Source: Streptomyces sp. NRRL S-350 (GTDB lineage: Bacteria > Actinomycetota > Actinomycetes > Streptomycetales > Streptomycetaceae). From it: a DNA stretch of 64,000 nucleotides. The translations under genes were made by a program, and so were the position numbers. Location: the NCBI RefSeq assembly GCF_000719705.1, contig NZ_JOHO01000014.1, forward strand, positions 62,001 through 126,000. Direction: 5' to 3'. Positions 37,401 through 45,784 of this stretch are shown in pieces (the first letter of the stretch is position 1; every line of letters begins with the position of its first letter). The notes beneath the pieces were generated by a model. It did not search any database. It saw only the letters and a list, made by a program, of their open reading frames with translations, and was not told the origin of the DNA.

Positions 37401-37673
37401 GGGGAACGGGTTGGCCAGGTGCAGGATGTCCAGTTGGACGGCCTGCACCACCTCGCCCGCGGTGAAGCTCAGATTGGCGAGTGCCAGGAGGTACCAGAAG
37501 CGCGCGTGCGCGGGGCGGTTCAGGCGGACGCCGAGCACGATGGCGGCGACGCCGCCGAGGCCGATGCCCGTCCACCAGACGATCCGCTGGCCCGGGTTGG
37601 CGTAGTAGATGCCGGTGAACAGCACCATCCAGACGAGGTAACAGGCCATCAGGCGTTGTCGCCGGCGTGTCAA
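34431..37673 (-). CDS. Membrane-bound diguanylate cyclase/phosphodiesterase (PAS-GGDEF-EAL)
   Basis: About 1080 residues. The preferred start is the TTG at 37673, eight bases after GGAGGAGG; longer frames to 37943 lack a ribosome site. The first 320 residues form about nine membrane helices of the kind that senses signals in actinomycete GGDEF/EAL proteins. A GAF-like region follows, then a PAS domain (RTLVQNASDVILILDADDTV). The cyclase motif RLGGDEFAV is near residue 720, and the phosphodiesterase motif AFEALVRW near 848, followed by NVSARQF, ESVLMRRDE and DDFGTGYSSL. Both catalytic motifs look intact, so it may make and break cyclic-di-GMP. A PAS-internal Arg/Pro-rich insert (TREQTPGRTREENREQPREQ) is unusual. 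Confidence 0.92.
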   Translation of the reverse strand: MTRRRQRLMACYLVWMVLFTGIYYANPGQRIVWWTGIGLGGVAAIVLGVRLNRPAHARFWYLLALANLSFTAGEVVQAVQLDILHLANPFPSVADGFYLAEYVLYAAGVLGFIRWRTARQDRAGLLDALIPTIGLALLAWIYLILPYTRSPDLTWFQKAVSIAYPLGDVVVLALLLRLLTPRGGNSRALQLLAVGTVGLLVSDVLYALIQLHGTWRIGTPVELGWAAFYTAWGAAALHPSMVELTRPVPTQQPDLSAARLVLLTLASLIAPAILIIESLAGNTGNSGVIGAFSALLYLLVLARLAVVVSARRQAIARERALREAGARLTAAVTVEEVADAVQSAASTLMPAEPGHVALLAVAEAGVLHVRHAEHGAARQHRVGTASDSDQVLALAAFRETRLLPAEAVDLPAHGPAGHRDGMPFALICPLTLAERPSGDPLIGALIVTGTEQELTSLWSSLEILAGQAALAVERVVLSREVTRRNSELYFRTLVQNASDVILILDADDTVRYASPSAESVLGHPHLEGTLLTDLVPPEDSREVGAALARMRGPADPPPGRQPREGNPGRTREQTPGRTREENREQPREQPREHWRLLRQDRTPIEAEVRFNDLRADPTVGALVLTLRDVTEQRQMERELTHRAFHDSLTGLANRVLFQDRVGHALSRGQRSGSVTGVLFIDLDDFKVVNDTQGHAIGDELLVAVSLRISTALRASDTAARLGGDEFAVLVEDAARPADVDTIAASVLAVFTEPFKLKAGAVRVSASIGVATTEDSVDAAELLTHADLALYSAKAAGRRQWCHYRPALQAGLVERHELNEHLDSAIAESAFQLYYQPIVDLRTGDLVAFEALVRWPHDRRGMVLPDEFIALAEESGQIVPLGAWVLERAAQEAAAWHAASSTARAAAGRPPLRVNVNVSARQFRDAGFVDVVRHALATSGIDPHTLVLELTESVLMRRDERIHADMATLSGLGVGIAIDDFGTGYSSLSYLREFPISLLKIDKSFIDGLGHSPQQYALVEGIARIADTLGVQVIAEGIENPEQRDLLAAMGCPLGQGYLFAHPMDSPRARTLVRSTTYEPA

Positions 37674-37902
37674 CGAGGCTACCTCCTCCGCGACATCACC
37701 CCGCCGGTCGGACGGGGGAGTTCGGGCGAGGGCGGGGGCCGGGGGCTCGGGTCTCACCGGGCGGCTCCGGCGGGGGACGAGGCGCGTGGTCGCGCGCGGT
37801 GCCCGACGCGGGTCCGCTCCCGGTGGCCCGGGTACGTCTTCGCGCGGGTGTGCGGCGTCCGGTCGGGTAGCGACCGGACGTTCTCGATGTGTCGTGAGTG
37901 CG

Positions 37903-37908
37903 TATAGT
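37903..37908 (+). promoter_or_regulatory. Possible -10 element TATAGT before the NRPS-like gene
   Basis: TATAGT lies 52 bp upstream of the GTG at 37961. The -35 region about 17 bp upstream (GTTCTC) is weak. Tentative. Confidence 0.35.
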
Positions 37909-37960
37909 CGGAAATGTCGCACTCCCAAGCATTCTGCCGCCACAGCACGAGGTCAAGCCG

Positions 37961-40900
37961 GTGGACGACGCAGCAGACAGCGCACAGGGCGTACCAACGG
38001 ATGCGAGGTCCGGGCGTCACGCCGTGGTCCGCAACGGCAACGGTCAGTACGCGCTCTGGCCCGGCGACTTGACCGTGCCCGCCGGATGGCAGCGGGCGTA
38101 CGGCCCGGCGGAGCGGGACGCCTGCCGGGCGTGGGTGGAACGGGAGTGGCGGCCCACAGGCCTGGGCTTCGCCGGCTCCGAACGCCCCGGGCGGGCGGCG
38201 GCCGGGTTCGCGGACACGGTGCACGGACTGTTCCGCACGCGGGCGGCGCACGACCCCGACGCGGTCGCCGTCGTCGCCGAGGATGCCACCCTGAGTTACC
38301 GCGAACTCGATCTGCGCAGCGACCGGTTGGCCGCCGCCCTGCGGGCGCACGGGACCGGGCCGGAACGGGTGGTGCCGGTCTGCCTGGAGCGCGGAGCCGC
38401 CCTGGTGACGGCCTGGCTTGGTGTGCTCAAGGCGGGCGGGGCCTTCCTGCCGCTGGACCCGGCGCATCCGCAGCGACGGCTGGCCCGGCTGGTCGAGGAC
38501 TGCGGGGCGCGAGTGGCGGTCACTGACAGTCACGAGTTTCCGGGCGTGACAGCGCTGCGGATGGCCGGTGCGCCGGGGGACGCCCCCTCCGCCGCCGAGT
38601 CCGGCGCCGAGTCCGCCGCCGAGTCCGCCGCCGAGTCCGACACCGGCACCGACGCCGACGCCGTGGCTGGTACTGGTCCGGGCACTGGCGCCGACGCGGA
38701 CGCCGGCCCTGATACCCACGCCGACATCGCCGCCGACGCGGGCCTCGATGCCGGTGCCCACGCGGGCGTCGGGAGAATCCGACTCGATGACGGTGCCGCC
38801 CCGGACGATCTCGCGTACCTGATCTACACCTCCGGCACGACCGGCCGTCCCAAGGGCGTCCCGGTCACCCACCGTGCGCTCGTGTTCACCCTCGACCGGA
38901 TCGTCCACGCGTACCGCCTCGCGCCCGGCGAGCGCGTCCTGCAACTGGCCGCGCTCGGCTCCGACACCGCGCTGGAGCAGGTCTTCGGCGCCCTGCTCGC
39001 GGGTGCCACGGTCGTCCTGGGCGGCGGCGGGAGCGCAGGCGGCACTTGGGCCCCCACCGAGCTGGTGCGCCGCCTGCCCGGGCTGGGCCTGGCCGTCGCC
39101 GACTTCACCCCCGCCTACGGGCACCACGTCTTCGACCTGCTCCCGCCGGGCGGCCCCGGCCCGGCGGGACTGCGGCTGGTGGTGGTCGGCGGGGACGCCG
39201 TGCACGCCGACGACTGCCGCGCCTGCCTGGAGCGGCTGCCCGGCGCTCGGCTGCTCAACGCGTACGGCGTGACGGAAGCGGCCGTCACCTCCCTGCTCTG
39301 CGAGGTCACGGCGGAGCTGCTGGAGGACGGCGGCGCGGCCGCCCCGGTGCCGATCGGGCGCCCCCTCCCCGGCGTGCGCGTGCACGTGCTGGACGCGTCG
39401 CTGCGGCCGGTCCGGCCCGGCGAGAAGGGGCAGATCCACCTCGGCGGGCCCGGCCTCGCCCGGGGTTACTGGCGCAGCCCCGGCCTGACCGCCGAATCCT
39501 TCCTGCCCGATCCGTACGCGCCGCTGCCCGGCGAGCGGATGTACCGCACCGGCGACGCCGGGCGGTGGCGGGACGACGGGCAGCTGGAACTCCTCGGCCG
39601 CTTCGACGACCAGGTCAAGGTCCGCGGCCACCGGGTCGACCCGGCGGAGATCGAGGCCGTGCTGGCCGCACACCCGGACGTGCGGCAGGCGCGGGTCGCG
39701 GCGGACGCGGAGGCGGCGGACGGCAGTCGGGCGCTCACCGCCTACTACACCCCGGCCGCCGGGGCGCTCGGCGGCGCCGAGGGGATCCGGGCGTTCCTGG
39801 CCGAGCGGCTGCCGGACTACCTGGTGCCGGCCGAGTTCGTGGCGCTGGAGGCGATGCCGCTCACGGCGGCGGGCAAGATCGACCGACGGCGGCTGCCGCA
39901 CGCCCCCGTGCGGGCGGCGGCCCGGGCACCGGAGGAGGGCGCGGCCGGTACCGGAGCCGACGCCGTTCCAGAGGCAGACCAGGCAGAGGCGGCCAGGGCC
40001 GGGGCGGCCAGGGCCGGGGCGGCCAGGGCCGGGGGAGCTGCTGCGGCTGGGGCGAGTGCGGTCGCGGGAGACGCGGTCGAATCAGCGGTCGGACAGCTCT
40101 GGGCGGAACTCCTGGGCGCCGAGGCCGTGGGCCCGGACGACGACTTCTTCGCACTCGGTGGTACGTCGCTGCTGGCCATGGAGATGCTGGCGCGGGCCAG
40201 GATCATGTTCGGCATCGACGTCGGCCGGGTGCGGGCGCTCACCCGGGCGCTGCTGCGCGAGCCCGCGCTGCGGGCCTTCGCCGGGGTGCTGCAGGAGGCC
40301 CGCGCGGGCGGCGCGGCGGGCGACGGGCTCGGTGCCGGCTCCGGCTCCGGCTCCCGCTCTGGCTCCGGCTCCGCCGCCGGTCCTGGTGTTGGCTCCAGGG
40401 CCGATGCCCATGCCGGGCCCGATGCCGGAGCCGGCACGGGCATCGGCGCGGGCGGCAGGGAGACGGCCGTCGACTGGCTCGCGGAGGCCCGCCTGTCCGA
40501 ACCCGTCGGACAGTCCTGGAGCCCCGCGCCCTCCCGGGCCGAACCCGCCGAGATCCTGCTCACCGGCGCCACCGGCTTCTGCGGCGCGCACCTGCTGCAC
40601 ACCCTGCTCGCCACCACCCGGGCCCGGATCCACTGCCTGGTGCGGGCGCCCGACGACGAACACGCGCTGGAACGGCTGCGCGCCGCCCAGCAGCGCTTCC
40701 TGCGGCACGACCTCGCCGACCGCAGGGTGGTGCCGCTGACGGGTGACCTCACCCGGCCCCGGCTGGGACTCACTGAGCGCCAGTTCGACTGGCTGGCACG
40801 GAAACTGGACGCGGTGCACCACCTCGGCGGGCAGGTCAACTTCCTCTACCCGTACCACCAGCTGCGCGACGCCAACGTCGGCGGCACCCGGGAGATCGTC

Positions 40901-41671
40901 CGGCTCGCCGGGCACAGCCGGGGCGTGCCGGTGCACTACCTCTCCACCCTCGCCGTGCTGGCCGGCTTCGGGGCGGCGGGAATCGACCGAGTCACCGAGC
41001 GGACCCGGCTCGCCCACCCCGAACGGATCGGCGTCGGCTACGTCGAGAGCAAGTGGGTGGCCGAGCAACTGCTGCACAACGCGGCCGCCGCCGGACTTCC
41101 GGTCACCGTCCTGCGCACCAACGACGTCACCGGGGACCTGTCGAGCGGCGTGATGAACACCGGTACCGAACTGTGCGCACTGATCAAGTACCTGGCGGAC
41201 AGCGGGACCTGCCCCGACGTCCGGCTGCTGCTGGACTTCGTCCCGGCCGACCGCTTCGCCCGCGCCATCGCGCACATCGCCGCCCACGCGCCCGCCGACG
41301 GCGAGGTCTACCACCTCACCTCCCCGCAGCCCGGGGTCCTCGCGGACCTGGCGGACCGGCTGCGGGCGCGCGGCCACCGGATCGACCTCATGCCGTACGG
41401 GCCATGGGTGCAGGGCCTGGTCCGGTTCGCCGCGCGGCACCCGACGCACCCGATCGCGCCGTTCGTCCCGCTGTTCGTGGACCGCGCGCCGGGCTCGGAG
41501 CTGTCGATCAGCGAGATGTACTTCCGGCCGGCCTTCCCGCTGTTCGACCGGGCCAATGCGGACGCCGCGCTGGCCGGGAGCGGGGTCGAACTGCCGGCGG
41601 TCGACGCGGGGCTGATCGACCACTACCTGGCGGGCCTGGAGAGGGAAGGGTTCCTGGAGTCAGCGCGATGA
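37961..41671 (+). CDS. MbtH-adenylation-PCP-thioester reductase protein (single-module NRPS)
   Basis: About 1236 residues from the GTG at 37961 (GAGG upstream). Residues about 15-65 look like a fused MbtH-like domain ([17 protein letters not shown], then a CRAWVEREW block). The adenylation domain has [13 protein letters not shown] near 288, NAYGVTE (YGPTE variant) near 430, RTGDAGRW and TAAGKIDRR with the catalytic Lys. The carrier site is [13 protein letters not shown] near 733. The C-terminal reductase begins [15 protein letters not shown] near 865 and contains YVESKW (Tyr/Lys). It should activate one amino acid, load it and release an aldehyde or alcohol. There is no condensation domain. 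Low-complexity inserts interrupt the A domain (residues about 203-270) and both linkers. Confidence 0.9.
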   Translation: MDDAADSAQGVPTDARSGRHAVVRNGNGQYALWPGDLTVPAGWQRAYGPAERDACRAWVEREWRPTGLGFAGSERPGRAAAGFADTVHGLFRTRAAHDPDAVAVVAEDATLSYRELDLRSDRLAAALRAHGTGPERVVPVCLERGAALVTAWLGVLKAGGAFLPLDPAHPQRRLARLVEDCGARVAVTDSHEFPGVTALRMAGAPGDAPSAAESGAESAAESAAESDTGTDADAVAGTGPGTGADADAGPDTHADIAADAGLDAGAHAGVGRIRLDDGAAPDDLAYLIYTSGTTGRPKGVPVTHRALVFTLDRIVHAYRLAPGERVLQLAALGSDTALEQVFGALLAGATVVLGGGGSAGGTWAPTELVRRLPGLGLAVADFTPAYGHHVFDLLPPGGPGPAGLRLVVVGGDAVHADDCRACLERLPGARLLNAYGVTEAAVTSLLCEVTAELLEDGGAAAPVPIGRPLPGVRVHVLDASLRPVRPGEKGQIHLGGPGLARGYWRSPGLTAESFLPDPYAPLPGERMYRTGDAGRWRDDGQLELLGRFDDQVKVRGHRVDPAEIEAVLAAHPDVRQARVAADAEAADGSRALTAYYTPAAGALGGAEGIRAFLAERLPDYLVPAEFVALEAMPLTAAGKIDRRRLPHAPVRAAARAPEEGAAGTGADAVPEADQAEAARAGAARAGAARAGGAAAAGASAVAGDAVESAVGQLWAELLGAEAVGPDDDFFALGGTSLLAMEMLARARIMFGIDVGRVRALTRALLREPALRAFAGVLQEARAGGAAGDGLGAGSGSGSRSGSGSAAGPGVGSRADAHAGPDAGAGTGIGAGGRETAVDWLAEARLSEPVGQSWSPAPSRAEPAEILLTGATGFCGAHLLHTLLATTRARIHCLVRAPDDEHALERLRAAQQRFLRHDLADRRVVPLTGDLTRPRLGLTERQFDWLARKLDAVHHLGGQVNFLYPYHQLRDANVGGTREIVRLAGHSRGVPVHYLSTLAVLAGFGAAGIDRVTERTRLAHPERIGVGYVESKWVAEQLLHNAAAAGLPVTVLRTNDVTGDLSSGVMNTGTELCALIKYLADSGTCPDVRLLLDFVPADRFARAIAHIAAHAPADGEVYHLTSPQPGVLADLADRLRARGHRIDLMPYGPWVQGLVRFAARHPTHPIAPFVPLFVDRAPGSELSISEMYFRPAFPLFDRANADAALAGSGVELPAVDAGLIDHYLAGLEREGFLESAR

Positions 41672-41683
41672 CGGCGACGCGCG

Positions 41684-41886
41684 ATGAGCAGGGCTCATGG
41701 GCCGCTGCGGCGATGAGCAGGGCTCACGGACCGGTGTGATGAGCGCGGTTCATGGGGACCGGTGGATGAGCAGGTCTCATGAGGAGGCGTGATGAGCAAG
41801 TCTCATGGGAGGGGCGCGATGAGGAAGTCTCATGGGGACGTCGCGATGAGCGGCGCTCATGCGGCGACGGCATGAGCGGCGCTTAT
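41684..41886. repeat. Array of ATGAG-N5-CTCAT palindromes between the NRPS and aat-like genes
   Basis: Perfect copies start at 41684, 41766, 41792, 41819 and 41846. One-mismatch copies start at 41713, 41739 and 41872. Steps are 29, 26, 27, 26, 27, 27 and 26 bp. The copy at 41819 is identical to 54662 and the reverse complement of 56101. The last copy contains the aat-like start codon. Confidence 0.9.
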
Positions 41887-42651
41887 CGCGCGGGCGGCGC
41901 GTTCGACGCGCTGGACGTCCTGCGCGCCCCCGGAGACGGCCCCGTGGCGTTCGGCGGCGAGCTCGGTGCGCAGGACTTGTTGGCGGCGTACCGACGCGGG
42001 CTGTTCCCGCTGCCGACGGCGGACCTCTACGCGGGCGCGTACAACGAGGCGGTGTACGGGGAGGCCGTCGAGGCGGGGGAGGTGGCTCTGCTGGCGGGCG
42101 GGGAGGACCCGTACGCGCTGGCATGGTGGTCGCCCGACCCTCGGCCGGTGATGGCGCCCGGCGGAGTGCGCCTCGGAACCCGACTGGCCCGGTGGCTGCG
42201 CAACCGGTCGACGTGGTGGACGACTGCGGACCGGGCCTTCGGCCGGGTCCTCGCGGCCTGCGCCGAAGGGCGCCAACCGGTCTGGCTCACCGATGAGTTG
42301 CGCGAGGCGCTGACGCAGCTGCACGCGCTCGGGGCGGCGCACAGCGTGGAGGTGTGGGAGGGGGAGGAACTGGTCGGCGGGGTGTTCGGGATCGCGGTCG
42401 GCCGGGTGATCAGCCTCGACTCGATGTTCCACCACCGCCCGGACGCCGCCCGCGTCGCCGTCGCGGACCTCGGTGCGCGGTTCGGCGCCGCGGGCGGCCG
42501 GCTGCTCGACGCGCAGTGGGACGGACCGCACGTGCGCAGCCTGGGGGCCGAGCCGATGGCACGCTCCCGGTACCTCGCGGAGCTTGCCACCGGGGGCGTC
42601 GCGGCCGGTCCGCCCACGGGTGAGCCACTGCCGGCATCCCGGTTGGGATGA
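41872..42651 (+). CDS. Leucyl/phenylalanyl-tRNA-protein transferase-like aminoacyltransferase
   Basis: 259 residues from ATG 41872; the in-frame extension upstream is just the translated palindrome array. Family blocks are GPVAFGGELGAQDLLAAYRR then GLFPLP, LAWWSPDPRPVM, VWLTDELREALTQLHALG and AHSVEVWEGEELVGGVFGIA, with ISLDSMFHHRPDAARVA and LLDAQWDGPHVRSLGAE, matching Aat. Such enzymes transfer Leu/Phe (or another residue) from aminoacyl-tRNA to a free amine. Streptomycetes may carry a housekeeping or a pathway-specific copy. Being directly downstream of a one-module NRPS without a condensation domain, it could supply the peptide bond there; this is inference. Confidence 0.85.
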   Translation: MSGAYRAGGAFDALDVLRAPGDGPVAFGGELGAQDLLAAYRRGLFPLPTADLYAGAYNEAVYGEAVEAGEVALLAGGEDPYALAWWSPDPRPVMAPGGVRLGTRLARWLRNRSTWWTTADRAFGRVLAACAEGRQPVWLTDELREALTQLHALGAAHSVEVWEGEELVGGVFGIAVGRVISLDSMFHHRPDAARVAVADLGARFGAAGGRLLDAQWDGPHVRSLGAEPMARSRYLAELATGGVAAGPPTGEPLPASRLG

Positions 42652-42738
42652 CCATGGGGTGACCGGCGGTCGACCTGCGTGGATGCCTGGTTGGCCTGTC
42701 TTCGACAAACTTATTCCCCGTCAGTAACATGACGCCGC

Positions 42739-44439
42739 GTGTTCAAGAGTTCGATAGGCAGGGCCACCGGCCCCGCCGTCCTCACCCTCATCCTCGCCGG
42801 GGCCGCCGCGTGCGGGCCGACCAGCCCCGGCACCACCCGAACCGGCGCCGCCCCGGTCGCCGCCACCGTCGCCGACGCGACCACGACCGCCACCGGGAGC
42901 AGCCCGGCCGCCGCCGCACCCGCCGGGAGCGCCCCGCGCGCCAAGGCGGCCCCGGCCGCCTCCGGCCGTCCGACCGCAGGCACGGCGCCCGTCACCGCCG
43001 CGCCCGCCGGAGACCGGCAGGCCGCGATCGGCAGCCCCGGCAAGGACGGCGGCCCGGTCACAACGGCGACGAAGAGCCTGCAGCTGACCGCGTACGACCC
43101 GGCGGCCGGCACGGCCGTCCTGGCGGCGGCCGGTGGGCAGGCCCCGACGACCCCGGCCTCACCGACGACCCCGACGGCCCCGGCGACCCCGACGGCCCCG
43201 GCCTCACCGGCGACCCCGGCCTCCCCGGGCTCCAAGTCGAGCGTCGCCACCCCGCCGTCCGCACCGCCGTCGGCCGCCACCCCGCCGCCCGTACCGCCGT
43301 CGGCCGCCACCCCGCCGTCCGCACCGCCGTCGGCCGCCACCCCGCCGCCCGTCACCCTGCCGACCGCCGGGCCGTCGGCAGCAGCTGCCGTCCAGCCCGG
43401 CCAGTTGATCGCCAGCCCGCCCACCGCCGCCGCACCGCAGGGCGCGCTGGTCGCCATCACCGGGGTCCACCCCGGCGCGGGTGGCACGCTCGACCTGACC
43501 ACCCGCCCCGCGACCCTTGCCGAACTCCTCGGCGGCACCGAGGCGGACGGCAGCGTGCCCGTCGACCCGCACGGCATCACCGTGACGCCGCTGGTCAAGG
43601 ACCTCAAAGCATCCGTGGGCGTGGACGGCAACGGCGTGAAGGCCGACGCTTCCGGCACCCTGGAGGTGGACCTCAAGGCCCCCGTCCCGCTGCCCGAGGG
43701 CACCAGCCTGGACGCCTCCGGCTCGCTCCAGCTGCATCCGGCCGTGCACTTCGCCTACCACGGAGCCGCCGCGGGAAGCCCCCGCACCGCCTCCATCGGC
43801 TTCGACCTGGGCGCCCACGCCCAGTGGAAGGTCACCGGCGACGCCACCCGCAGCGCCGGCGCGGCGCCCGTCCGGGTGCCCTTCGCCAAGCTGCAGGCCA
43901 GTCCGGTGCTGACCGTCGCGGGCCTGCCCGTGGTCGTCAACCTCGGCCTGACCTGCTACCTGGAGATCAGCGCCGACGGACAGGTGCACCTGGAGGCGGA
44001 ACAGGACGCCGCCGGCACCTGGGCGGTGCGTGCCGACTACACCGGCGGCAAGGGCTGGACGCCGGTCACCAGCGCCGAGACCAAGGTCACCCCGGTCCAC
44101 GTGCGACTGAACGGCAGGGCCGCCGTACGGACCGCGTTGGGTGCCGAGATCAGCCTCGGCCTGTACGACACCGTCGGTGTCGAGACCACCGTCGCCCCCT
44201 ACCTGAAGGCCCAGGCCGAGGGCTCGCTGGTCGCCGACTCGTCCGGTAACCCGCCGCAGGTGCAGGGCAGTTGGTCGCTCGTCGGCGGCGTCGACCTGAA
44301 CGGCTCGCTGCTCGCCCACCTGAAGGTCTTCGGCACCCCGATCATCGAGGGCAAGCTGCCGCTGCCCCCGTTCCACCGCGAGTGGCCGCTGGTCTCGGGC
44401 TCGGCGGCCCTGCCGTCGCCGCGCCCCAGCAGCAGCTGA
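42739..44439 (+). CDS. Pro/Ala-rich lipoprotein, function unknown
   Basis: 566 residues from the GTG at 42739. It has a lipoprotein signal (TGPAVLTLILAGAAAC, lipobox LAGAAAC variant). A long Ala/Pro/Thr-rich region to about residue 240 includes decapeptide repeats (PPSAATPPPV / PPSAATPPSA). It likely spans the peptidoglycan. The C-terminal 300 residues form a beta-rich domain (VTPLVKDLKASVGVDGNGVK, VNLGLTCYLEISADGQVHLE) with a single Cys. There is no ribosome site before the GTG, so the transcript may be leaderless. A terminator follows the stop. Confidence 0.8.
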   Translation: MFKSSIGRATGPAVLTLILAGAAACGPTSPGTTRTGAAPVAATVADATTTATGSSPAAAAPAGSAPRAKAAPAASGRPTAGTAPVTAAPAGDRQAAIGSPGKDGGPVTTATKSLQLTAYDPAAGTAVLAAAGGQAPTTPASPTTPTAPATPTAPASPATPASPGSKSSVATPPSAPPSAATPPPVPPSAATPPSAPPSAATPPPVTLPTAGPSAAAAVQPGQLIASPPTAAAPQGALVAITGVHPGAGGTLDLTTRPATLAELLGGTEADGSVPVDPHGITVTPLVKDLKASVGVDGNGVKADASGTLEVDLKAPVPLPEGTSLDASGSLQLHPAVHFAYHGAAAGSPRTASIGFDLGAHAQWKVTGDATRSAGAAPVRVPFAKLQASPVLTVAGLPVVVNLGLTCYLEISADGQVHLEAEQDAAGTWAVRADYTGGKGWTPVTSAETKVTPVHVRLNGRAAVRTALGAEISLGLYDTVGVETTVAPYLKAQAEGSLVADSSGNPPQVQGSWSLVGGVDLNGSLLAHLKVFGTPIIEGKLPLPPFHREWPLVSGSAALPSPRPSSS

Positions 44440-44458
44440 TCGGACGTCATCTGGCTCG

Positions 44459-44490
44459 GGCCCCTTGGCCGGTTCTCCGGACAAGGGGCC
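44459..44490 (+). terminator. Terminator after the lipoprotein gene
   Basis: Stem GGCCCCTTG (44459-44467) / CAAGGGGCC (44482-44490), 20 bp past the stop, followed by TTGT. Confidence 0.75.
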
Positions 44491-44621
44491 TTGTCGTGTC
44501 GTGGTGCGGGGGGATTCCTCGAAGCCTTCGGCTGCACCTTCACGGAGTCGACGAGGATCAAGAAGATCGGCGGGGCGGGGCGGGGGCGGGGGCGAGGCGG
44601 AGGCGCGAGCGCTGTGGCGGA

Positions 44622-44666
44622 GGGAGCCGGCGGACCCCGCACCGGATGCGGGGTCCGCCGGCTCCC
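44622..44666. terminator. Very long GC-rich hairpin
   Basis: Perfect 20-bp stem (44622-44641 with 44647-44666; arms begin GGGAGCCGGCGG and end CCGCCGGCTCCC) and a 5-nt loop. It lies in the 500-bp gap before the serine hydrolase. Either a second terminator or a structural repeat. Confidence 0.6.
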
Positions 44667-44755
44667 GCCTGAACATCGCCGGCGAGTTCGGCGAGCGCCA
44701 CCCTGACCTGTTCGGGCGAACGAAGGTTGACGCGCAGTCGCGAACGCCGGGGTCT

Positions 44756-44796
44756 GGTGGAGTGGGAAGTCGGCCCAGCCGACTTCCCACTCCACC
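44756..44796. terminator. Hairpin of the GTGGGAAGTCGG family
   Basis: 18-bp perfect stem GGTGGAGTGGGAAGTCGG / CCGACTTCCCACTCCACC with loop CCCAG. The rest of the gap 44491-44940 shows no gene. Confidence 0.7.
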
Positions 44797-44940
44797 CGTT
44801 ACCCGGGGTGGCAGTCGAGGTCAGGGTGCAGCCGGCGGCGGTGCTCGGCAGTGGGCCGTGGTGAGGGGACGGATCCGGGCGTGTTCGTGGTGTTCGCCGC
44901 CAATGCCCGGGTGTGACCGGGTTTCCCCTACCCTGCCTCC

Positions 44941-45705
44941 ATGCTCTCTGTGGTGGTGGCCCCCTGGGCGGGCGAGGCGGAGCCGGTGTTCGTGCGCAAT
45001 CCGGACGTGCTGCACGACGCTGCGAGCACGATGAAGGTGGCGGTGCTCGCCGCGTTGAGCCGGGGCGGGGCGAACCTCGATGCCGAGGTCCCGGTGGTGA
45101 ACCGCTTCACGTCCGTCGTGGGCGGGGACTTCGGCAACGACCCGGACTGGGACAGCGATCCGCTTCCGTGGGAGCTGCTGGGCACGCACGTGCCGCTGCG
45201 CCTCCTCGCGGAGCGGATGATCACGCACTCCTCCAACCTCGCCACCAACCTCTGCCTGGCCCGCCTCGCCCCGCAGTCGGTTTCCGAGGTCTGGCGCCGT
45301 GCCGGGGCCACGCGCAGCGCCACCCCGCGCGGGATCGAGGACCACGCGGCGCGCGCCGCGGGCGTCGACAACCTGGTCAGCGCCCGCGATCTGGTGCGGC
45401 TGCTGCGCTCGCTCGCGGAGGAGCCCGAACTCCTCGCGCTCCTGGGGGACAACGACTTCCGGGTGGACCTCGCGGCCGGCCTTCCGCCGTACACCCGGGT
45501 CGCGTTCAAGAACGGCTGGATTCCGGGGGCGCGCCACTGCGTGGGCCTGGTCCACCCACCGGACTGCCCGCCGTACCTCCTCGCGGTGTGCTACACCGGC
45601 CCGCTCGCCACCGGCGCCGACCGCACCGACCCCGCCGCCCGTCTGCTGGCCCGGATCTCGGCGGCGGTGTGGGCGCGGCGTCATGGGATTCACACCGCTT
45701 CATGA
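44941..45705 (+). CDS. Serine hydrolase, class A beta-lactamase-like fold
   Basis: 254 residues. Class A-like motifs: STMK (SxxK) near residue 29, HSSN (SxN) near 97 and KNGW at the KTG position near 192. No signal peptide is visible, so unlike true beta-lactamases it may be cytosolic or start further upstream. The substitution of Thr by Asn in KTG makes antibiotic hydrolysis uncertain; it could be an amidase or peptidase of the family. Confidence 0.8.
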   Translation: MLSVVVAPWAGEAEPVFVRNPDVLHDAASTMKVAVLAALSRGGANLDAEVPVVNRFTSVVGGDFGNDPDWDSDPLPWELLGTHVPLRLLAERMITHSSNLATNLCLARLAPQSVSEVWRRAGATRSATPRGIEDHAARAAGVDNLVSARDLVRLLRSLAEEPELLALLGDNDFRVDLAAGLPPYTRVAFKNGWIPGARHCVGLVHPPDCPPYLLAVCYTGPLATGADRTDPAARLLARISAAVWARRHGIHTAS

Positions 45706-45784
45706 GCATGACGATCAGTCAATTGCGGTACAGATCATAGGCATTGCACTCACGCTGTCGGGGGAGAGCTGGGGGTGAGCCGAA

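Noticed and set aside
34644..37907. A 1087-codon open frame on the plus strand opposite the GGDEF/EAL gene
   Set aside because: It mirrors the third-position GC bias of the real gene, has no start signal, and gives a composition of Val/Gly/Glu/Gln with no family motifs. Similar antisense frames opposite 8652-10274, 15597-17639, 31931-33493 and 50600-53521 were rejected for the same reason.
41779..41871. N-terminal extension of the aat-like protein through the palindrome array
   Set aside because: The translation is only the repeat read as DEQVSWEGRDEEVSWGRR, has no counterpart in the family, and lacks a ribosome site.
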